Shown in pieces: positions 13,899-24,396 of a DNA stretch of 64,000 nt (positions are counted from its first letter, which is position 1; the number at the start of each line of letters is the position of its first letter). Origin of the DNA: Zeugodacus cucurbitae (lineage: Eukaryota > Arthropoda > Insecta > Diptera > Tephritidae); NCBI RefSeq assembly GCF_028554725.1, contig NC_071671.1:13019501-13083500 (forward strand), in the 5' to 3' direction. The position numbers and the translations under genes are program-made. The notes beneath the pieces were generated by a model. The model searched no databases, had not been told where the DNA came from, and saw nothing but the letters and a program-made list of their open reading frames with translations.

Positions 13899-14231
13899 CA
13901 ACTTTGCTTCCGCCGTTTTTTGTAAATTTAAGGTTATTTTTTGTATAAAAGCGGTTACAAAAATATTGTTCAAAAGATTGGCCGTCGCCAGAAAGATGGT
14001 CAAAAGTTGTAGCTATCTTTTGACCATCTTTCTGGCAGCATGCCAAAGAATTCGGTTCAAAAAGTGACATTTTCAGTTGAAAATAAGTTTGGGATGCAAA
14101 CAGATCTTTACAAATATTTTGTTGGGTTAATGTTGACACAAATGTCCAAGACCGATATAAAACGATTTAATCGATTTAATCGACCAGTGCTTGACTCTAG
14201 AGACATCTATTGGAAAACGGCAGAAGCAAAG
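13899..14231. mobile_element. TIR element family X, copy 1
   Basis: The left end reads CAACTTTGCTTCCGCCGTTT and the right end, reversed, CTTTGCTTCTGCCGTTTTCC, giving an imperfect terminal inverted repeat of about 18 bp. TTTCTA occurs immediately outside both ends (13893-13898 and 14232-14237) and may be a target duplication. The right half, from GTGACATTTTCAG onward, is nearly identical to the right half of 17650-17984; the middle differs and holds a perfect hairpin. ORFs at 13858-14243 cover both copies, but I recognise no transposase. Confidence 0.7.
13987..14036. repeat. Perfect 20-bp inverted repeat with 10-nt loop
   Basis: The arm GCCAGAAAGATGGTCAAAAG (13987-14006) is followed by a 10-nt loop and then its exact reverse complement (14017-14036). 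It lies inside TIR element X copy 1 in a part not shared with copy 2. It could fold as a strong hairpin in single-stranded DNA or RNA. Confidence 0.95.
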
Positions 14232-14237
14232 TTTCTA

Positions 14238-15076
14238 GTCTGAGTTTGAATTATATTGGGATTTGTGAGCATAATATCTCGAGAAAAACTTTATAATAAT
14301 TGAGAATAAACGATTTTAGTATAGTTAATGTTAGGGTTATCCTACTTTTAGTCGTCTTTTCCACATATTTTATAGATATGGAACTACAATCAAAGAAGGC
14401 CTTCTCGATTTGACATCGAGGGTCCTTACAACAAGAAATATTGTATTTGTTATTGTAATATTATATTTACAGACAGACAGCCAAACGGCACTGAAATCAG
14501 TAAAGTCTTTAAGTATTTCTTCTAGAATAGTGAAAGAATGCCTCGAGCTAGTAGCGGAACTTGCTTGATATTTCAGAGAACTATGAAGCAGATGAACTAG
14601 CCAGACTAGACACAGATTTACAATTAGATTTCAATAAAGAGACACTTTGTGAAGTCTTAATTCATAAATTTGTCATAGTTTTGGCTGAGTCATGATAGAA
14701 ACAATTCCTGACTACAAGCTGATAAACGTGGTTCGAATGGGATAAAGGATAAAGAATAATGCCATAAGAACTCAAGTAGGATTGCTAACAGATCGTTGAC
14801 TGACTGGAATACACGCCAGCAGTAGAAGTAGATAAGACTGTTGTACTTCATGACAACTATCGATCATGGTTTCTTTGAGAATGTCTCGGAAGTTACTTAT
14901 ATCGCTTTAGACATAGAGGTAGTTATACTTCGAAACCGGTATTAATATGATTGCCTTGATAAATGTGAAGAATTAATGCAACAATAGCTGAGTTTCAGTT
15001 TCCATTATTTAATTTTAACACTGTTTTGCTTTTAGGTATTGCGATCAAACTGAACATCATTGATGATCGATGACAC
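14238..15076. other. No gene seen
   Basis: No ORF or repeat that I can support. Confidence 0.5.
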
Positions 15077-15439
15077 AGCCACACAAGAAAAATAATTAGT
15101 TCTGACCTGGAGGTCTTACTTTGTGTGACTTTGTATTTTGGGTTTCTGAATACGACTCCGCGGTCAATTTAACCCCATTAGATCATGTTTTTGACATAAC
15201 CCCAAAAACCAATACGGCGGACAGTTTTGTAAAAACTCATCAGAGTCGCTTGAAATTCGTTATTCAGTGGTTTTCGGAGTCACTGATTACGAATCCTATG
15301 TCGGATTTTCCAAATTCAAAATGAAAGATCCAACAGTTTTGTAAAAGTTAATCGGAATCGCTTGAAACTTGTTAGTCGGTGGTTTTCGGAGTCGCTGATA
15401 ATCGGTGATTCGGATTCAATCAAATTTTATTGTGTGACT
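15077..15439. mobile_element. Possible MITE with internal tandem duplication
   Basis: The left edge AGCCACACAAGAAAAAT and the right edge ATTTTATTGTGTGACT are imperfect inverted repeats (about 16 bp with three mismatches). Inside, ACAGTTTTGTAAAA recurs at 15231 and 15333 and is followed in both units by similar sequence (CGCTTGAAA..., GTGGTTTTCGGAGTC...), so the core is a diverged tandem duplication of about 102 bp. There is no coding capacity. Confidence 0.45.
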
Positions 15440-17020
15440 AAGTGAGGAGTATTTGGGTAACGATCCTTTACCTTACCGAACTTTACTTAAATTCTACAGA
15501 ATTTAGTGCTTGAAAAACTATTATGAATGTTGATGCAGAACTTTTGGACGGACCGTTTCTAGATCAGTTTTTCAAGGCCTCGGCAATAACTTTCCCAAAA
15601 TTCATTTCCAACTGGGAAGTTGGTTTATTAAGAAAATTTATTGACCCCACGGAAAGTAATCTATCGGAGATTTAGCATTTGTCTTATCATTTATAGTTAT
15701 GATTCGATCACAAAAAGTTTTACTTAGTTAAATTCTAAGGTACAAATTTACAAAATAATTTAATTTAAAAAAACAGAAAATTGAATTATTTCATCAATGT
15801 TATTAAGGTCAATCCAAGAGCAAAACAATCGCGCACTGTTTTTCGTTCAAAATTGAAGTGAAAATATTTTTGTTACTGACAATTAATTTTCGCACTCACT
15901 ACCAACCCACACTAGGCACCCCCACTCATTAATCTTGCAAGCGCACAGCTCCCGCTTTCGGGACATTGTGTTTATCCGAGACCGTTTATGCCATTTCCAT
16001 TGCAGACTTGAGCTCTTTATGCGCGCACAAGTTGTGAAACTTTCAGCCTAAGTTGTCTGACACAGTTTTGAAAGTTACGCATTTGCATAAACCATACGCA
16101 AATAAAACGTAACAAAAACAACAGCAGCATAAAGAATACAACAAATACGAAATAAGAAGCATTATAAGTTTCCATTTCCGTTTACAAATTTTAGTTTGCT
16201 TGCTTAGCAGGAGCCTGCAGCTTTAGCTCTTTAAGTGCGGCAATTTAAGGAATGCTGAGATTTTCGCAAATTCGCAGAAAGTCAAAATGAGCCAACAACA
16301 GCAAAGACACTTGCTTACGTACGCGTCAGCGATGCTGGTTGTAAAGCCGCCTCTACTTTTGGGTTTTCTACTTCACACTTTCATCCTTTGTTGCCTTGGC
16401 CTTGCCGCTGTTTGCATTTAAAAAATGGGTCTGTCCCATTTACTTTTCCTTTTCTTAATTTTATTTCGTTGTACTGAGTTTTTTAGCCGGAAATGCTTAG
16501 AATTTATTAGCGCGTCACATTTTTTGGTTTTATTTTCGGCGCGGCATTTATCTGTCCTTTCCGTGAGTTTTGCAAATATTTTCCCTTTCTTATTGCTATT
16601 TCACTTTATCTTTATTTGTTTTCACTGCGCTGTCTTATCTTAATTTGTAAATTGGCTTTAGTGAAGCAGTTTATTAAAATTTATGTCCTTCCGGCGTTGA
16701 CTATCGTACGGCCCTTTTGTCTAATGCATTTTTTATGCGTTTCCAATGCGTTGACATTTTCTGCCATAAATTGAAATTTAAAAGTTGCTAACGAGTATAA
16801 TGGTATCTCTTTTTCGAAATTGTTGGAAATAATACAATATTTGTTGGGGTAATTTAAGGACTAAATTGTTTTCTCTAAGCAATGATAGGGTTAGCCGTTA
16901 GCTATGAAAAAATTTCTTAAATCAAGCTGTGTAATTAAGATTTAATATGTATTTCATATTAATACGGATTGCTTTAAGTAAGATGAGTACCTTTTTTGGA
17001 TACTTTATTAAAATTTCTGA
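15440..17020. other. No gene seen
   Basis: Ordinary non-coding DNA, with normal fly-like complexity from 15900 to 16700. The hydrophobic ORF at 16425-16643 is a T-rich artefact. Confidence 0.5.
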
Positions 17021-17155
17021 CGATTCCGAAAATATCGGAGTGACTCCGAAACTAAGAAATCTGTAATTATTACATACATCCGTGTATTTTAGTTTTAAGC
17101 AGATGTTTACGAAAATTTTTGACGACTCCGAAAATTTCGGAGTGACTCCGAAACT
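17021..17155. repeat. Two-unit tandem repeat carrying the CCGAAAAT-CGGAGTGACTCCGAAA palindrome
   Basis: Two units about 100 bp apart carry ATTCCGAAAATATCGGAG then TGACTCCGAAACTAAG (17023-17056), and ACTCCGAAAATTTCGGAG then TGACTCCGAAACTAAA (17125-17158). The surrounding bases (AAATTTCTGACGA / AAATTTTTGACGA) are also shared. These are two members of a short palindromic motif that recurs elsewhere in the window. Confidence 0.85.
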
Positions 17156-17467
17156 AAACAAATTTGTGGCATGCTATGATGTAACTCTCCCCATTTATAT
17201 TTTTTATAAAATGCACACATTTTCTATTGGAAAAGCTTCATTTTAAAGTTAAAGTTGGCAAAATTGCTAATTTCCTGTTGCAATTTTTAATTACTTGAAT
17301 GCGTACACCTGTAAAACATGCGCAATTTTAGTGATTCCGAAAAATTCGAACATAAAAGGAATATTATTATTCTTAAAATCATGTTTTCGGAACAATATTT
17401 TTTGTACATATTTATTTATCTTTGGAAAATAAAGTGATAATTTCTTATTTCGGAGACAAATCAAATG

Positions 17468-18247
17468 GAGTGGAACTTCTCTAACTCGAATCACGATAAT
17501 CCACAAAAAAACTTTGAGTGAAAGAAATTTTCATTAAAAAATAAATTTTTCAATAACCCGTGAAACATAGTTTTATACACAGTTTTATTTATTTACTTCG
17601 AAAAAAGTTTTATTTAAATAAGTTAAAACGAGTTTTTATATTAGGTCTACAACTTTGCTTCCGCCGTTTTTTTTTTGTAAATTTAAGGCTTTTGTTTTCA
17701 CTTAGGACAGCTCACCGTACATATCCGAAAGCATTCGATGATCCTCAGCCACACTTATCTTGGAATTAAAAAAGAAAAGCAAAATTTCCCGCAAATGTCG
17801 AGAAATTGGTGAAAATGTGACATTTTCAGTTGAGAATAAGATTGTGATGCAAACAGATCTCTACAAATATTTTGTTGGGTTAATGTTGACACAAATGTCC
17901 AAGATCGATATAAAACGATTTAATCGATTTTATCGACCAGTGCTTGACCCTAGAGACATCTATTGGAAAACGGCGGAAGCAAAGCTATTTTTTGGCTCTT
18001 GACGCCTGTATCCCATGCCTTTTTTACATGATTTATGTAATCTATAAATGTATTATAATATCATATTTTCCATCCATATATTTAGGAACTCTTTTAAAAT
18101 TCTGCCTCGGTAGTAAAATTTAAAATTTTGTATTATGCCCTGGTTGAAAAATTCGATTTATGGAAGGAGTTTTGTATGAAACTTGATTTCTGTTGCTAAT
18201 TCAAAAGTACGAGTTATGGAGATCTTCGAGTTATAGAAGTTCCACTG
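17468..18247. mobile_element. pogo/Tigger-like non-autonomous element, interrupted
   Basis: The left end GAGTGGAACTTCTCTAACTC and the right end, reversed, CAGTGGAACTTCTATAACTC form a terminal inverted repeat; the right end is followed by TA. Internal sequence (GCCTCGGTAGTAAAATTTAA) matches the reverse complement of that in the 51.35-52.02 kb cluster. CAGTNGAACTTC-type ends with TA duplications are typical of pogo/Tigger-like elements. The interior is split by TIR element X copy 2 at 17650-17984. No transposase can be read. Confidence 0.7.
17650..17984. mobile_element. TIR element family X, copy 2 (nested)
   Basis: The left end CAACTTTGCTTCCGCCGTTT and the right end GGCGGAAGCAAAG mirror copy 1 at 13899-14231. 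The right half from about 17817 is nearly identical to copy 1 and the middle is different. It sits inside the pogo-like element 17468-18247, so it inserted later. CTA occurs just outside both ends. Confidence 0.75.
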
Positions 18248-18310
18248 TATAGTACAGTATGAGAATTTCATGTCAAGTTGTATATAAACAACATTTGCTG
18301 TAATTTTGTG

Positions 18311-18421
18311 AACTCCGAAAATTCGGAGTTACTCCTAAAATTTTATAACTGTTTTTAATGTATACGTCATCGACTAACAATTATTACTATGACTCCGAAA
18401 ATTCGGACTTACTCCGAAATT
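18311..18421. repeat. Two further CCGAAAATTCGG palindromes
   Basis: ACTCCGAAAATTCGGAGT, a perfect 18-bp palindrome, occurs at about 18312-18329 and is followed by TACTCC. The related ACTCCGAAAATTCGGACTTA begins at about 18392 and is followed by CTCCGAAAT. Spacing is about 80 bp. Confidence 0.85.
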
Positions 18422-19133
18422 ATTATAATTGGTTCCCTAAGTATATCTTATCATAAAATTGTTTATTTTTAAACATTTACAATTTAATTTTTGGCATTTC
18501 CGAAAAAGTAAGAGTATATCATTGATTCAAGTATCGACCAATCATAATTGGTATCGATGCCGTTTGCAAAGGAAGCAATTAGCAATTAATTTTGTTTGAC
18601 AAAATGTGATATATGCTGCAACACTGATCTACTAGGCAATAAAACTGATAGTATTCCAAATTTTATAATAATAACCAAAGGTGAAAAATAAAAGGGGGCC
18701 TTTGTGTGAAGTTGCTGTATACTATATCCATATACTTATCTAAAAGTCAATATTAGATTGAACCTGAAATCTACGGCTCTTACAAAAAAGTTTATTATAC
18801 TTTCATCCATCTCTTTTTTTCCCATTCCCACTCCATAAAATACTCTCACGAATAATTTTCTTTTTATTTTAAATCTATCTAGCAGTTGAACTGATAAAAT
18901 ATTATTGAAATACAAGTAAAAGCGATTTCTCGAAAAGAACAAAGAAAACCATGGGGAAGTTCTCGAGAAAGAATTATCAGTTCAATAAAAAGTTTAACAA
19001 CAATTCCATAGATAACTTGAAATAGCATATACTTGAAGAGACACAAGATCTCTACAGAGTTGACAACAATACACTAGAGCTGTATTACGGTACTTATAAA
19101 TATGTCTAAGATAACTATTTCTGTTGCAAATGC
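18422..19133. other. No gene seen
   Basis: No supported gene or mobile element. If the candidate exon at 19140-19173 is real, this is the start of its downstream intron on the minus strand. Confidence 0.4.
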
Positions 19134-19139
19134 ACTTAC

Positions 19140-19173
19140 CACCTTCCGGTTCGGAGTCATCTATATATATCAT
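19140..19173 (-). CDS. Candidate first coding exon with GTAAGT donor
   Basis: On the minus strand an ATG in good insect context (CAACATGA) opens a frame reading MIYIDDSEPEG. After one further G comes GTAAGT (19139-19134), a perfect splice-donor consensus. The acidic, low-bias peptide and donor look like a real N-terminus, but nothing identifies the protein and no second exon can be linked. Upstream in frame there is a stop about 70 bases before the ATG, which fits a 5' leader. The evidence is a start plus a donor only, so it may be chance. Confidence 0.3.
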
Positions 19174-21340
19174 GTTGTTGTTGTCTTTGTCGGGATTATT
19201 ATCACGCAAGCGGGTACCTATTTTGATGGCTTATCTGCGAACGCTTACAACAAAAGAACTCTTTTAATAACAGGATCTTGCACTTCCAGTGCTTGTAGGG
19301 TGTCTTGGTGTTCGGAGAGTGGTGAGTTTAATGTGCTGATTGCTGTTGTTGTATTAAACGACCACTTGCTTATCACTTCTCACACCTGCCGCGCAGCACT
19401 TTCGCAAATTTCGATTTGTTTTCTTGCGTTTGACGAGTGTGCTATAATCAAAGCAAATCGAATTAAATTTCGCTATTCACACTTTTATTTAGTTGTCTTC
19501 AATATCTATTGTGTTGAAGGTCGTTTTGTTGTTGTTTTTCTACACTCTTTTTTCTTTGTATTATGATTTATTTTTGCTTTGTATTTATTTTAAAATTAGT
19601 GCAGCGCAGCACACCTCTCGGGTTGTTATCTTGTATATGTAGATACTTATTTGTGTTTGTATGTGTGTGCTTGTGGTAGTTGTGTGTGCTGTCAGCGGTA
19701 TGGCGGCGTCAGGTAGAATGCTCGATTGTGTGTTGTATTGATTGTTGGTGCTTTGACGCAGAAGGAATTGCGTTGTTGAATTGATATAGTATCGTATATT
19801 GTGTTGTTGTTGTTTGTTATTTGTTTTTTTTTTTTTGGCTTTTTAAAATAAAATGTTTTTAATTAATATATTCACACAGATATTTTTTTGCACGGCTTAT
19901 TTTTGTATATCCCGCTGTGTGTTTGCTTAATTAATAAATTTATCTTTCACACTGCGAAAATTGACTGCGGCATTAAACTGAAATTGTAAGAGGAAGAATT
20001 GAGTAAAAATAATTTTTTGGCGCATTTGAATTTTTAAAGGAAAAATATTTTTTTTTTATTTTTTTTTACTTCAAATTATTATTTATGTTTTGTGTATGTT
20101 TTTAATTTTTTAAATAATAAATTATTGGAACTTTATTTTTGGCAATATTTAAATTTTGTAAATAGAATTGGAACTTTTAATACACTTTTATTATCACATC
20201 TTGTAATGCAGAAGTGGTTTGTGGATTTTATAAAATATAATAAATTTTAAATTATTTCTTGTTGATTTATAAAGTCGAGGAAAGCTTTTTTGGATGCCCT
20301 AGCAGTAATAATTATTTATTTAATTATTTTATTTTAATTTAATTAATTCATTAATATACATTTTAATAGAATATTATTGTAAATTATATTTAAATATATC
20401 TTTCAACAATTTTAAATCTAATTTTACAATTTTTTTTTATTATTTTCAAGTGCTTTACTAATAAAAAAATTTTGTGGTATAATCGTAATACTCCGAAAAC
20501 TTCAAAACACAGATGTAACTTTCGAGATTGATAATTTTTTTTTTTAAATTCTAGCGGAATACAGTCTAAATGAACCATTTAGCGCACTTAACTTGTTCAA
20601 ATAATTTCACTTAGAGTAGAAAAAGTTATTCCGAAAATTCGGAGTGTTTTATATAGGTCAAATAACTTGATGGAATTTGCCTGCAAACATTTTTAAGTTA
20701 CATACTTTTAGTAATAGTTCAATAATATTTAATTTATATTTCACCACTTAATGCCTAAACATACATGTTTATATGAAAATTATTATTTTAGAAATCAGTA
20801 TATTTGTTGCATGCGCTTTTGTGTGTGACTCCGAAAAAGATAAAATGAAGTTAAAAATTCATGAAATTTATATTTATTGCGATAAATACCACTACATAAC
20901 AATTTGCTGATTCGGAACACTTTTGAGTCTTTTAAAATATTTCGGAAATTTTTCTGAATTAACTAACTTGCTAATCATTATATGCCATAAATTATTTTTT
21001 AATTAAATACGAAATTTATTAACTATTTTACAAATTAAAAAAAAAAACCAGAAGTTTTTACAAATTTTTATTAAATTCACATTTCACTCGAAATATATTT
21101 TTTCAAATTTGAATTGTCTCTATTTTAATTAAATTATTATTTTTTTTAATTTGATATTTATTTCCTTTTTGGTTTTTAGAAATTTCGCTTTTAATATCCC
21201 TTTATAATAACCAATTCACATTTCACTCGAAATATAATTTTTTTTTAATTTACTATAATATTTGCTTATTTTTATTTTTATATAACTCACATTTTCAATT
21301 AATGTATTAGTAAATAATTCAATTAAATAATAATATTTTT
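19174..21340. other. Non-coding, increasingly AT-rich; scattered CCGAAA motifs
   Basis: TG/TTG-rich sequence at 19500-19830 grades into very AT-rich DNA. Partial members of the CCGAAAA palindrome family occur near 20490 (ACTCCGAAAACTTC), 20627-20647 (ATTCCGAAAATTCGGAGT) and 20827 (ACTCCGAAAAAG). The plus-strand ORF at 19102-19566 has no recognisable domain. Confidence 0.45.
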
Positions 21341-22239
21341 ATTTATTTAATTTAATTTAATTTAATTTATTTAATTTAATTTAATTTAATTTAATTTAAT
21401 TTAATTTAATTTAATTTAATTTAATTTAATTTTATTTTATTATATTTTATTTTATTTTATTTTATTTTATTTTATTTTATTTTATTTTATTTTATTTTAT
21501 TTTATTTTATTTTATTTTATTTTATTTTATTTTTACTTATTTTATTTTTTATTTTATTTTATTTTTTATTTTATTTTATTTTATTTTATTTTATTTTATT
21601 TTATTTTATTTTATTTTATTTTATTTTATTTTATTTTATTTTATTTTATATTATTTTATTTTATTTTATTTGATTTGATTTTATTTTATTTTATTTTATT
21701 ATATTTTATTTTATTTTATTTTATATTATTTTATTTTATTTTATTTTATTTTATTTTTTATTTTATTTTATTTTATTTTATTTTATTTTATTTTATTTTT
21801 TATTTTACTTTTATTTATTTTATTTTTTATTTTATTTTATTTTATTTTTTATTTTACTTTATTTTATTTTATTTTATTTTATTTTTTATTTTATTTTTAT
21901 TTATTTTATTTTTTATTTTATTTTATTTTATTTTTTATTTTACTTTATTTTATTTTATTTTATTTTATTTTTTATTTTATTTTTATTTATTTTATTTTTT
22001 ATTTTATTTTATTTTATTTTTTATTTTACTTTATTTTATTTTATTTTATTTTATTTTATAATATTTTATTTTACTTTATTTTACTTTATTTTATTTTATT
22101 TTATTTTGTTTTATTTTATTTTATTTTATTTTATTTTATTTTTTATTTTATTTTATTTTTTATAATATTTTATTTTATTTTATTTGATTTTATTTTATCT
22201 TATTTTATGTTATTTATTTTATTTTATTTTATTTTATTT
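21341..22239. repeat. Pentanucleotide satellite, (TTTAA)n then (TTTTA)n
   Basis: About 80-90 bp of TTTAA repeats pass into roughly 800 bp of TTTTA repeats. The array is interrupted by one-base expansions (TTTTTTA), TTTAC variants and several higher-order blocks that recur, for example the TTTTATTTATTTTATTTTTT-type junction near 21800, 21895 and 21985. The 128-codon ORF inside is a repeat translation and not a gene. Confidence 0.98.
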
Positions 22240-24302
22240 CAAAAATTGCTTTGTATATCACTATTATTTTGGTATTTTTACGTTTGTTTTTTAATTTTTG
22301 GTATTTTTCGATTTTATTTATTTTTTTGACGTTTTAATAACTATTTCGTATACATACGATATATACACATATTAATCACAATTTTTTAAAGAAATATTAT
22401 TAACTCTACAGTTTCAATTATTTATTTAATATTTATTTTTATTAATTTCACTCCGAATCACAAATCACTTAAAATTTCAAATTATTTCACTTCGGATTAT
22501 TTTTCTTTTCATTAAAACATTTGTGCCATGTGTATTGTATACTAAAGAGTATCGGTATTTATAGAACGCATATGCATTTTTTCCCCATTTCACTATTTAT
22601 TTACACTGCACCACATTTGTGTGTTTAGAACTCCTCCAAATGCAATTTACTTGCTCCAAACTTCATAGAAAAAACGCAATTTCCCAATAAATTACTTCAT
22701 CAGCTGCCACTCGGTACGAACGCGCCTAGAAAAATTAGCACTTCTTCGCAAAAATTAAACACAAAGAATATATTGTAGTACGAATTTGATTTTCACCCGT
22801 TTATCGCGTGCTTTTCTTTGTTTAGTGTCCGCGCCAGTTCTGTGGCTGGCTAGCTTCGGCGCAAATAGCGTGCTTTGTGTGCTATTTCGGCGTTGGGAGT
22901 GAGTGAGCGAGTGGCGTGCTGGCCAACAGCTGAGCAACGAACACTGAGCGATGAGCGCTGAGCGCTTTTAGTACGCGACTGCCACAGCAGCGCCGGCAGC
23001 ATTACTCCTAAATTGAATCACACACGCTCGCGGCGGCTAGCACCCACTCTCCCCACCTGTCTGCTGTGTCTCCACTCAACTGCCGCTTTCTTTGCTTTGT
23101 TGTTTGTTGCTGGCGCACACGATTGCCACCTAATGTTATTGTTGTCATTGTTGTTGCTGTTGTGTGTTTTTCTTTGCGCTTATTTTCGAGTTTTCACAGC
23201 GCGTCATCGCGTTGGCTGTTTGGTGTGCTGTTGACTGCCACTTTTGGCAGTTGCTTGCTGTGCTTTGCTGTGCGCCTAGTCATCTTAGCCACGGCCAACG
23301 ACACATGATTGCGCTAGGTTGTTGGTTTAAATGTTTGTTGTTGCCCGTGCGGCCTTCCAACCAACCGCCTGGTCTGTTGATGGTGGCGGAAAGCAGCTCG
23401 CGTTAGCGCTAAAAATATACAAAAAACGGTTAGACAAAGCGTCAGCACATGTGAGCAGGCATCACAATTTGTTTGATTTCTTACGAGTAATGTGGATGAT
23501 GGCGGCGCACACAAACACACGCACACATACAGTAGTCTGCGCGCTTCGGAAATATATCAAAATAGGTGTGTTTTGATGTATTTAGGCGTGTTTTTTCAAT
23601 GTTTTTGTGCAGGGAAATGAGCTATTGCAGCGTGAAGCATGCTGAGTTGAACCAATAGTTTTGTATATAATAGATTTCAATATGTGGATTTTCTATACAA
23701 AAATTGATTGTGTTGCAATTGAGAACAAAAGTCATAAAAAGCAAGCGTTTTTTAAAGAATAAACAGAAAATATTTTGCAATTCTTTGGTTGTTTGTTTTG
23801 GTTGTTTTTTGAAAGGGTTGTAGTTCAGAATCAGAATTTTGGTGGGATAAACTTTGCATTGTGGTTACTCTCCTTTATAAAATTTTGGTACATCATTTGT
23901 TTAAAGCAGGATGTTTGGTAGTGAAGACTGAAATCTTTAACTCGGGCTTAATGACCAAACGGTTGAAAGTTACCATTACTTGTTTTCTACCATAACTGGA
24001 ATCTTAGCCTCTACGATTTTTAACTGTTAAGGGTATCACCACTGTTTAAAAAAAAAAAATCTTTCACTACAAGAGGTCTTAAAAGCCATATTATAAATTA
24101 TTTATTAGATGGTATTATTCATATCTCCGATAGCGACAAATTTCATAAAAAGAAATAATATAATAAATGGTTTTCATTTCATTGCCGTTTTATCAAAAAA
24201 TATATTATATTAAGGATATTTTTTGTCACTTTAGTGTACGTTTACAGCTTCAACTATTTATACTACGAAATCTCTATATATATATTATTTTATAATATTA
24301 TA
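22240..24302. other. Non-coding; GC-richer island at about 22690-23530
   Basis: From 22690 to 23530 the DNA is clearly richer in G/C than its surroundings, with GAGTGAGTGAGCGAG- and GTTGTTGCTG-type runs. On the minus strand CTCAGTGTTCGTTG near 22945 resembles an initiator followed by leader-like sequence pointing toward the candidate exon at 19140. This could be a promoter or 5' leader of a host gene, but no core-promoter element is decisive. The overlapping ORFs are not recognisable. The remainder is featureless. Confidence 0.3.
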
Positions 24303-24396
24303 ATCTTTAAGATAAAAACCAAGACGCTGTGAGCACTTTCAAAGAACAAAGTTAAACAACTGAGGTTCATATAGCCGGCTCGATTTGGTTGGCAAA
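24303..24396. repeat. Left member of a direct duplication flanking a mariner relic
   Basis: CTTTAAGATAAAAACCAAGA followed by CGCTGTGAGCACTTTCAAAG here resembles CTTTAAGGTTAAGACTAAGA and CGCTGGGAGCACTTTTAAAT at about 25545-25585. The similarity continues through GTTAAACAACTGAG / GTTAAACCACAGAT to GGTTGG at each right end. Confidence 0.7.

Noticed and set aside
14725..14745. GGTTCGAATGGG as a tRNA B box
   Set aside because: No A box or cloverleaf can be built around it.
16425..16643. Short hydrophobic ORF resembling a signal peptide or membrane protein
   Set aside because: T-rich DNA gives Leu/Phe-rich frames by chance; no further support.
21675..22061. 128-codon Phe/Leu/Tyr-rich ORF
   Set aside because: It is the translation of the TTTTA satellite.
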